A stretch of DNA of 64,000 nt. It comes from Gammaproteobacteria bacterium (GTDB lineage Bacteria > Pseudomonadota > Gammaproteobacteria > Pseudomonadales > Pseudohongiellaceae). The stretch's first letter is position 1, and each line of letters begins with the position of its first letter. The stretch is taken from NCBI GenBank assembly GCA_029244985.1, contig JAQWQD010000037.1, positions 90,230 to 154,229 on the forward strand, read 5' to 3'. Below, piece after piece: positions 57,919 to 64,000 of the stretch. The notes beneath the pieces were generated by a model. The model was not told the DNA's origin. It saw nothing but the letters and a program-made list of their open reading frames with translations, and made no database searches. The translations under genes were made by a program, and so were the position numbers.

Positions 57919-58351
57919 CAGTCCAGTAATTTTGAAAGTACGCGATTGCGGCTAATTTCTCGGCCTCTTCGAGTACATCTTTAAAAGCAGGCATTTTTCC
58001 ACCAAATGCTGCTCCTCCGTTATCGATTACCTGAATTAGCATCGAATTCGGATGATGCCAGGCATGTGCGGATCCGTTTAAAGGTGGTGGCGGAAAACTA
58101 CCATCGTCCAATCTTTGTTTCCAATCCTCTGCGATTCCCTCTGCATTTGACCCGTGACAAATTGCACAATTTTCTGCAAATACCAGCCCACCTTGAGCGA
58201 CCTGATCCCGGGAGTACCAGCGAGCGGAACTCTTAATTAATTCGATTTTCGATGTTTCGGTAATGTCTGGCTCGAGATCACTGCAAGCTATGACAAGCAT
58301 CAACAATGGAATAGAAGTTAAATAAAACTTTATGGATTGAAATAATTTCAT
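57875..58351 (-). CDS. Monohaem cytochrome c lipoprotein
   Basis: A 158-residue periplasmic cytochrome. The signal ends in a VIAC lipobox-like site near residue 23, so it is probably a lipoprotein. The haem motif is CAICH (near 64-68) with a possible distal Met in GKMPAF. It overlaps the ChaN-like gene downstream, and the SixA-like gene upstream ends 10 bases before it starts. Electron transfer with the ChaN-like protein is possible but unproven. Confidence 0.85.
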   Translation of the reverse strand: MKLFQSIKFYLTSIPLLMLVIACSDLEPDITETSKIELIKSSARWYSRDQVAQGGLVFAENCAICHGSNAEGIAEDWKQRLDDGSFPPPPLNGSAHAWHHPNSMLIQVIDNGGAAFGGKMPAFKDVLEEAEKLAAIAYFQNYWTDEIYGQWEQMGGTN

Positions 58352-58361
58352 TTGCTGTTAA

Positions 58362-58856
58362 TTAAACTTTCTTTTTTGGATAATCAAAATCCAGTAAGGT
58401 CGCAGCCCCAAACTCAACGTCTGACCAAGTATCTAGGGGTAGACCTAGCTTTACTAGCCCGCAAGTAGGAATGTTGTCGATGTCGACATCAGCCATCATA
58501 TTAACGAATTCTGTAATCGCTGGGTTGTGACCAACCAACATTGCCGATGCGCAAGTTTCATCAACTAGGCTTGCGGCTTTTAAGAACATTCCAGCACCTG
58601 CAAAATAGAGTTCTGCGTTGCTGATCATATCATCCTGTGGAAAGCCAATGTTTTTCGCCAACCGCTGGGCCGTGGACTTCGCTCGAATCGCAGGTGAAAA
58701 AATTATACATTCTACCAAATTACCTTTTTCGGCGAACCGACCGGACATCACAGGTACGTCTTTTATGCCACGAGAACTTAGGGGGCGTTCGAAATCAATT
58801 AATTCTGGGTTGTCCCAAGATGATTTCGCGTGCCTTAACAGATAAAGGGTCTTCAT
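58362..58856 (-). CDS. SixA-like histidine phosphatase
   Basis: A 164-residue phosphatase of the histidine-phosphatase superfamily with the RHG-type motif LLRHAKSSW (catalytic His9). The later motifs SPAIRAKSTAQ and VGHNPAI carry the second Arg and His. It is close to SixA, which dephosphorylates His on histidine-containing phosphotransfer domains and PTS proteins. It lies just upstream of the cytochrome gene and may share its transcript. The real target is unknown. Confidence 0.82.
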   Translation of the reverse strand: MKTLYLLRHAKSSWDNPELIDFERPLSSRGIKDVPVMSGRFAEKGNLVECIIFSPAIRAKSTAQRLAKNIGFPQDDMISNAELYFAGAGMFLKAASLVDETCASAMLVGHNPAITEFVNMMADVDIDNIPTCGLVKLGLPLDTWSDVEFGAATLLDFDYPKKKV

Positions 58857-59062
58857 AGAAGAAAGGTCGTCACCTGACTATTTCGCTAGAATTTATACCG
58901 TAAAAAAACAAGTAACTCCAGCTTAGTAAGATCTTAGATTTTACTAATAAGTTACGGAGAAATCGGGTTTTTTTGTTAAATTTATCCTCAATGATTGCTA
59001 AGCCATCTGTACAAGTTGCCGAAACATTGTAGTACTAGCAAAATCAACTAAGGAAAAGGATC

Positions 59063-59776
59063 ATGAAATTTTTTGGCAGACCAGTGTTCTGCATCTTACT
59101 GGCTTTTCTGGCTACTTCAGCATTTGCTCAACAACAGAATAATATTACCCGTGAATTAGAAGTCGGCGCCCTATTCACAACAGGTAATACAGATGAGCAA
59201 GCCCTTAATTTTGCCGGAGAGATAGCTTTTACGCGCAACCAGTGGGAATACGGATTCAATCTTGACGGACTCTATGCTTCTAGTGATAACAAAACTAAGG
59301 GTCAGCGATTCTATGGCATAGCTAGTGCAAACTATGAATTTACTGAAGACAGTTTTTTCCAAGCACGTGCTTCCCATGAGGATGATCGGTTTAGCGGATT
59401 CGACAGCCAATCAGATTTTACAGTCTCTTATAGACGCGGATTCTTGCAGAACCGATCGGATATGGACTTGATACTTAATACAGGTGTGGGTATCCGCTGG
59501 TCTCGACTTAATGGTTCTGACTTTGACGAACCTATTTTGCGAGTAGCAGGAGAGTACGAATGGATAATTAGTAATTCAGCCACCTTTAGCCAGGAACTTG
59601 CGGTGGAATATGGTACTGATTCCAACATTTATCGCTCTGATACAGGCATCACAACACAAATTCTTGAGAATCTCTCGTTGCGCTTTTCATTAAGACTTAA
59701 ACACCAAACTGAAGTTCCATCCGGGCGTGACGAAACTGATTCAGAAACGGCCGTTACATTTGTAATGAATTTCTGA
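59063..59776 (+). CDS. DUF481 outer-membrane protein (YdiY-like)
   Basis: A 237-residue outer-membrane beta-barrel with a signal peptide (about 1-22, ending AQQ). The barrel strands alternate (GEIAFTRNQWEYGFNLDGLY, RASHEDDRFSGF) and the last strand ends in VTFVMNF, the C-terminal Phe signal for BAM assembly. AAAAGGA precedes the ATG. DUF481 proteins are often salt-induced, but nothing here proves that. Confidence 0.82.
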   Translation: MKFFGRPVFCILLAFLATSAFAQQQNNITRELEVGALFTTGNTDEQALNFAGEIAFTRNQWEYGFNLDGLYASSDNKTKGQRFYGIASANYEFTEDSFFQARASHEDDRFSGFDSQSDFTVSYRRGFLQNRSDMDLILNTGVGIRWSRLNGSDFDEPILRVAGEYEWIISNSATFSQELAVEYGTDSNIYRSDTGITTQILENLSLRFSLRLKHQTEVPSGRDETDSETAVTFVMNF

Positions 59777-59817
59777 TCTGCTGGTCCTCTGTTTAATTTC
59801 TATTCGGAGAGGGCATT

Positions 59818-61440
59818 ATGACCCCTATTATTCGTTTGTATTGGGCAATCGCTGTAATCTTGATGCCGTTGAGCTTTCTATGGTTGCACTCAAGCATTGG
59901 GGGTTCTTATTCAATCCATGCCCTAACTTCTTCCCCATTTCAACTAATTCTCTTTCTGGTACTGTTGGCATGGGCCTTACTAGGCGCCTTTGACCTCTTT
60001 TTCTGTATTAGTAACCTACGCCGCAACTATCCTGTATTAGCCAATATTCGTTATATGTTGGAATACATCCGCCCAGAAATTCAACAATACTTTATTGCCA
60101 ATAATGTTGAAGAAAAACCTTTCAGCAGAGAACGCCGCAACCTCATTTACCGGCGAGCCAAAGGGGCAGATGACACTCTGCCATTTGGTACCGAGCAAGA
60201 CATTTTGCAGGATGGGTATAGGAGTATTGCGCACTCTTTGAGTACAACCGAAGTCGATGAAGAGCATGAGCGAGTATCTATTGGAGGGCCGGATTGCAAA
60301 CAGCCATATAGTGCGTCCCGCCTAAATATTTCTGCATTGAGTTTTGGCTCACTCAGCTCAACAGCGATCGCCGCATTGAATCGCGGCGCCGCCTTAGGGA
60401 ATTTCGCTCACAACACCGGCGAAGGTAGCATTAGTCAGCATCACCTTGAACATGGTGGCGATATAATCTGGCAAATAGGAACGGGCTATTTTGGTTGTCG
60501 CAATTCTGATGGCACATTCAATGATGACGCCTTCCAAGAAAGAGCTTCGCTCGATACGGTAAAAATGATTGAAGTTAAATTGTCGCAAGGCGCAAAACCT
60601 TCTCATGGGGGTGTATTACCAGGGATAAAAGTAACCGAAGAGATAGCCCAGATTCGACTAGTCCAAGTCGGCGAAACAGTTCTATCACCACCAAACCATC
60701 CTGAATTTAATTCTCCTGAGGGCTTGTTGAAGTTTGTTGAACGTTTGCGGAACCTAAGCGCCGGAAAGCCGATTGGGTTTAAGCTTTGCCTAGGCAAGAA
60801 AATCGAATTTCTAGCGATAATCAAAGCGATGCTGAAATCCAACATCTATCCTGACTTTATAACTATCGATGGAGCCGAAGGCGGAACTGGTGCTGCCCCT
60901 GTAGAGTTTTCCAATCGCATAGGAACGCCTTGCATTGAAGCAACTTACTACGTTAATCAAATACTGATTGGCGCTGGTATCCGAGATCGCATAAAAGTAA
61001 TTAGCTCCGGACAAACTGCGACTGGCTTTGACATGTTAGAAAAAATTATTGTCGGCGCCGATACAGTTAATGCTGGTCGTTCAATGATGATGGCATTGGG
61101 TTGTATACAGGCTCAAAGTTGTAATACAAATCATTGCCCGACGGGAGTCGCAACGCAAAATGCATCCCGCGCTCGCGCTATTGATGTGCCAGAAAAGTCC
61201 AAACGGGTCCGAAACTTTCACTATGCAACTGTGCGCGCATTCTCAGAGTTGTGCGGCGCAATGGGACATAGCAACCCCTGTAATCTCCAGCCATCAGATC
61301 TCTATGCCCGCGTTAGTGGCGGGATGAAAAACTTCGACCAGATCTATAAACCTCTCACTCAAGGCCAACTGCATAATAACGAACCAATTCCTGAGTATTA
61401 TCGAGATGACTGGTTAAAAGCGACTGCATCCAATTTCTAG
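59818..61440 (+). CDS. FMN-binding glutamate-synthase-like membrane protein
   Basis: A 540-residue protein with two N-terminal membrane helices (about 10-30 and 40-60) and a large domain like the FMN/synthase domain of glutamate synthase. The cluster signature CIQAQSCNTNHCPTG gives three cysteines for a 3Fe-4S centre, and GGTGAAP and TGEGSIS are FMN/substrate loops. It lacks the amidotransferase and GltD partner, so it probably does not make glutamate by the classic route. It starts 41 bases after the DUF481 gene on the same strand. Function unknown. Confidence 0.85.
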   Translation: MTPIIRLYWAIAVILMPLSFLWLHSSIGGSYSIHALTSSPFQLILFLVLLAWALLGAFDLFFCISNLRRNYPVLANIRYMLEYIRPEIQQYFIANNVEEKPFSRERRNLIYRRAKGADDTLPFGTEQDILQDGYRSIAHSLSTTEVDEEHERVSIGGPDCKQPYSASRLNISALSFGSLSSTAIAALNRGAALGNFAHNTGEGSISQHHLEHGGDIIWQIGTGYFGCRNSDGTFNDDAFQERASLDTVKMIEVKLSQGAKPSHGGVLPGIKVTEEIAQIRLVQVGETVLSPPNHPEFNSPEGLLKFVERLRNLSAGKPIGFKLCLGKKIEFLAIIKAMLKSNIYPDFITIDGAEGGTGAAPVEFSNRIGTPCIEATYYVNQILIGAGIRDRIKVISSGQTATGFDMLEKIIVGADTVNAGRSMMMALGCIQAQSCNTNHCPTGVATQNASRARAIDVPEKSKRVRNFHYATVRAFSELCGAMGHSNPCNLQPSDLYARVSGGMKNFDQIYKPLTQGQLHNNEPIPEYYRDDWLKATASNF

Positions 61441-61528
61441 ATATTACTTGGAAACCTAGTCAGCGCATATAAGCAGGGGCTATACTCAACTCGCTCTTGT
61501 TAAGACTTAGCGGACACACATTATACCT

Positions 61529-62071
61529 ATGTTGCGTACTTTTCTAATTTGCCTCCTATTTCTGCCGGTATCAGTAATCGCGGACCAATCTGACGAACGT
61601 CTGGATGAGCTGTTTGCTACTTTATTGATTAGCACTGACCTGACTACGATTCGCTCAACTGAAAATCAGATTTGGGAAATTTGGTTTAATCATGCCAATG
61701 AAGATGTAGAGCAACTTGTACAGATGGGCGTTACTCGCATGAACTACAATCGTTATGCAGAAGCCATGCTAATTTTTACGCAATTGATAGAAAATTTCCC
61801 AGACTACGCTGAAGGCTGGAATCGCAGAGCAACCTTGCACTATATTTTAGGCAATTTAGATGAATCAGTTGCAGACATAGAAAAAGTTCTTGAGCTTGAA
61901 CCAAGACATTTTGGCGCACTTTCAGGATTGGGGCTAGTTTTCCTGCAACAGAAGCAACTGAGCAAAGCTAAGCAAGCTTTTGAAAATCTTGTTGATCTGC
62001 ATCCAAACAGCCCAAATGCACAGGAAAATTTGCGCAGGGTAACAGAGGATATAAGGCTAAACGTAATTTAA
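61529..62071 (+). CDS. Exported TPR protein
   Basis: A 180-residue protein with a signal peptide (about 1-18, ending VIAD) and three TPR-like helical pairs: MNYNRYAEAMLIFTQLIENFPDYAEGWNR, an YILGNLDESVADIEKVLEL repeat, and QQKQLSKAKQAFENLV with LHPNSPNAQ. It is a likely periplasmic scaffold. A strong bidirectional terminator follows. No partner is visible. Confidence 0.8.
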   Translation: MLRTFLICLLFLPVSVIADQSDERLDELFATLLISTDLTTIRSTENQIWEIWFNHANEDVEQLVQMGVTRMNYNRYAEAMLIFTQLIENFPDYAEGWNRRATLHYILGNLDESVADIEKVLELEPRHFGALSGLGLVFLQQKQLSKAKQAFENLVDLHPNSPNAQENLRRVTEDIRLNVI

Positions 62072-62084
62072 GAATTACAGGCAT

Positions 62085-62116
62085 AAAAAAAGGGATTCTA
62101 TTGAATCCCTTTTTTT
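62085..62116. terminator. Bidirectional Rho-independent terminator
   Basis: A perfect 14-bp palindromic stem (seven A, then GGGATTC / GAATCCC, then seven T) with a TATT loop lies between the TPR gene and the convergent lipoprotein gene. It works for both, as each strand ends in a T run. Confidence 0.95.
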
Positions 62117-62133
62117 ATTCGACCTTATTGATT

Positions 62134-62493
62134 CTACTGACGTGAACCGGACACACCAAATGCTCCGAAATCACTGCCAAATTCGCCGTCCATTGAATCA
62201 CCTTCAACGGTTCCATTAAAATCAAGAACTAGAGTTTGGCCTTGGGCATCAACTTCTGCTTCAAAACTTACAGCATTACCATCAAATGTAATTCCCGAAA
62301 GAGGCGCTTCGCCAAGCCCATCAGCTGACATACTGCCAGAACCATCAGCATTGATAGTTAAAACAGCAGGCAGGGCACCTAAAGGCGTATTCATCTCAAC
62401 ACCCCATACACCAACGGCAGGAGGTGCCGCGGCGGCACAGCCCACTAATATAGCTAAAGAAAGAATCAACCATCCGCTTAGTAATTTTTTCAT
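62134..62493 (-). CDS. Small lipoprotein of unknown function
   Basis: A 119-residue lipoprotein. The signal MKKLLSGWLILSLAILVGC ends in a LVGC lipobox. The mature part is glycine-rich beta structure (VGVWGVEMN, INADGSGSMSADG, FNGTVEGDSMDGEFG), similar in style to small lipocalin-like domains and to the exported protein at 7625-8029. ATG at 62493 is preferred because AAGGTGG stands eight bases upstream; a GTG at 62505 is in frame. Function unknown. Confidence 0.72.
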   Translation of the reverse strand: MKKLLSGWLILSLAILVGCAAAAPPAVGVWGVEMNTPLGALPAVLTINADGSGSMSADGLGEAPLSGITFDGNAVSFEAEVDAQGQTLVLDFNGTVEGDSMDGEFGSDFGAFGVSGSRQ

Positions 62494-62505
62494 AAAATAA
62501 TCCAC

Positions 62506-62920
62506 CTTTTTTATAATTCACAAGCTCAGACTGTTTTACAACGAAAGCTCGGAGTGCCATATGGGCCGTGCTCCTGGCAGTGTTTAACTCCCAAAATCCC
62601 CTTCTATGTGGAGTTGCCTCAATTGTGAAACGTTCGCCTATTGTCCTGTTAATCTCGCTGCAGTCAACTGTAATCACCGCCTATTCTTTCCATTCCAACC
62701 GAATTCACAGGCATTATGGGAAATTAGGGAATTTTCTGAGCGCAAAACCAATACTACTAAATTCTCTCTAAGCAATTACCCCGCAGTAATTCTTGCTCAA
62801 TATCTAGCATATTCTATGTATCAATAAGTACTTCTTAAATAATGTCGCTATGCTCTTGCTCCATCGAAGCTTCTAATTCCAAATTTTTAGTGACTACTAG
62901 GTCATAATATTGAAACCGGA
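62506..62920. other. Intergenic region without a supported gene
   Basis: These 415 bases lie between the lipoprotein and the alcohol dehydrogenase gene, which run the same way. Short open frames on both strands look random. I see no promoter or terminator I would defend. Confidence 0.4.
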
Positions 62921-64000
62921 TCACCAAGCTATATCTAGAATTTCACGCACCTGGGAAGGACTATTCAAAGTTCTTGGATTACGTTTTACAACAGGGTGTT
63001 TAATCGCTCGCTTTGCGATTTCACCCAACATACTTTTTTTAACTCCCACATCTCTTAAGGAAGTCGGAAGGTCAAGTTTTTTTACTAAAGATTTCACGGC
63101 TTGCCCAGCGGTCAAATCAGGACGTCGCAACGCATTAGCAATACTCTTCTGACGTCCCGAAAATTCAATACTATTCCAGTCAAGCACAGCAGGTAACATG
63201 ACACACGAAGTGTACCCATGCGGAACACCGCAAAGGCTTCCTAAGATGTAACCAATACCATGGCTTGCCCCAAAGGGAACTGTTCCGAGTCCGCAGCAAG
63301 CTAACCAAACCGCCTGATAATTTTCCCCTCTAGCCTGCAAATTCAGAGGATTGAATTTTGCTGCAGGAAGCGAGCTCGCAAACAAACCGACTGCTTCCAA
63401 AAAATGCGCATCGAGGTAGGGTGATGACGCGGCGGAACAATATCCTTCAATTGCATGATCAAGAGAACGGATTGCTGTTGAATGCCAAAGCCATTCCGGC
63501 GTAAGCGTTGCCAATTCTGAATCATAGATTATGCACTGGGGGCATAAATTCACTCCGCGATAGCCTTCTTTCGCTGCTCTTTGAGTATTAAGTACACCAG
63601 CATTGTTACTGAATTCCGCACCAGAAAGTGTTGTAGGTACAGCTATTTGTCGGATTTTTGCGGGTTCTTCAAATAAGGTGAAGTCACCCCATTTTGGTCC
63701 ACAGCTCCCGTCACTCAGTTGGGCATATTCTAGAAGCTCAGTCGCGTTGTTAATTTTTCGATCCAGAGCTAACTGCACTACCTTGCTGCAATCAATTATT
63801 GATCCTCCCCCTATTGATACCAATAAATCTGCTTCTGACGCTCGCACTTTGTTCAAAAGCCGAAGCACATCTTCTCGAGGCGTATGGGCACCTACCTGAT
63901 CAAATAAACCGACACATTTATTATCTAATCGAGCTTTTATCTCAGCCAACTCGTCAGTAGCCTGACTTACGCTGTTTGAAGCCACTAGAAATACACGTGA
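62921..64000 (-). CDS. Iron-containing alcohol dehydrogenase, 5' end outside window
   Basis: At least 360 codons of a group III (Fe-dependent) alcohol dehydrogenase, related to maleylacetate reductases. The GTG at 63985 is not the real start, as the frame stays open to the window edge with SRVFLV, the usual continuation of the N-terminal Rossmann part. Visible motifs are HTPREDV, SIGGGSIIDCSKV (nucleotide-binding), and the iron-ligand region around AIEGYCS and GASHGIGYILGSLCGVPHG. It reduces an aldehyde or ketone with NAD(P)H; the substrate is unknown. Confidence 0.85.
   Translation of the reverse strand, partial: SRVFLVASNSVSQATDELAEIKARLDNKCVGLFDQVGAHTPREDVLRLLNKVRASEADLLVSIGGGSIIDCSKVVQLALDRKINNATELLEYAQLSDGSCGPKWGDFTLFEEPAKIRQIAVPTTLSGAEFSNNAGVLNTQRAAKEGYRGVNLCPQCIIYDSELATLTPEWLWHSTAIRSLDHAIEGYCSAASSPYLDAHFLEAVGLFASSLPAAKFNPLNLQARGENYQAVWLACCGLGTVPFGASHGIGYILGSLCGVPHGYTSCVMLPAVLDWNSIEFSGRQKSIANALRRPDLTAGQAVKSLVKKLDLPTSLRDVGVKKSMLGEIAKRAIKHPVVKRNPRTLNSPSQVREILDIAW

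Noticed and set aside
62921..63985. Alcohol dehydrogenase starting at GTG 63985
   Set aside because: The frame continues to the window edge with SRVFLV, a normal family N-terminal strand, so the start lies outside.

Overview
The window is a stretch of gammaproteobacterial chromosome with moderate to low GC as judged by eye. Two conserved housekeeping blocks fix the lineage. One, on the minus strand, runs nnr-tsaE-amiB-mutL-miaA-hfq-hflX-hflK-hflC-DUF2065-hisZ-purA (53528 down to 40116). The other runs rnr-rlmB-rpsF-rpsR-DUF2232-rplI-dnaB-alr-radA (33982 down to 23925). A MutL with an endonuclease-type motif, HisZ, the cystine-type symporter, many exported cytochromes and a Tat-exported enzyme set suggest a free-living, respiring, probably marine gammaproteobacterium outside the enterics. 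I cannot name the genus. I recognised no rRNA, tRNA, CRISPR array or prophage. Both window edges cut genes: ettA at the left (5' part missing) and an iron-containing alcohol dehydrogenase at the right (5' part missing).

Layout. 1-5.3 kb: the end of ettA, a two-gene set resembling replication helicase loaders (a lambda P-like protein and a protein with three DnaT-type repeats), a D-glycerate 3-kinase-like P-loop kinase, and a metal-efflux operon (MerR/ZntR-like regulator plus SO_0444-type permease) behind a textbook MerR promoter with a 19-bp spacer. 5.4-23.9 kb: mostly exported or membrane proteins (esterase, GDSL hydrolase, amidase, TonB-C/TPR protein, Tat-exported NADP-binding protein, RidA, amino-acid symporter, dihaem cytochrome c, Tat-exported amine oxidase, two NTF2-like proteins, an ABC-2 exporter, M20 peptidase, MFS permease). 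23.9-34.0 kb: the radA to rnr housekeeping block. 34.2-40.1 kb: accessory genes between rnr and purA, namely cytochrome b, YedY-like molybdoenzyme, short-chain dehydrogenase, CopC-like protein, a 58-residue coiled protein, an AT-rich stretch, a REP-associated tyrosine transposase and a ROK sugar kinase. 40.1-54.0 kb: the purA to nnr block and a MarR regulator with a likely self-operator. 54.3-64 kb: small exported proteins, a VOC protein, DUF4159, a cytochrome c/ChaN-like pair, SixA-like phosphatase, DUF481 outer-membrane protein, FMN-dependent glutamate-synthase-like enzyme, TPR protein, lipoprotein and Fe-alcohol dehydrogenase.

How the genes may work together. The most suggestive group is the minus-strand set 17662-13289. 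A Tat-exported flavin amine oxidase could pass electrons to the adjacent exported dihaem cytochrome, its imine product could be cleared by a signal-peptide-bearing RidA, and the symporter between them could take up the substrate or product; this is an inference from order and signals. The DnaT-repeat/P-like pair, together with the absence of priB between rpsF and rpsR, suggests a primosome-loading route different from that of E. coli. The other blocks are ordinary translation, RNA-processing, repair, cell-wall and nucleotide-synthesis genes in their usual order.
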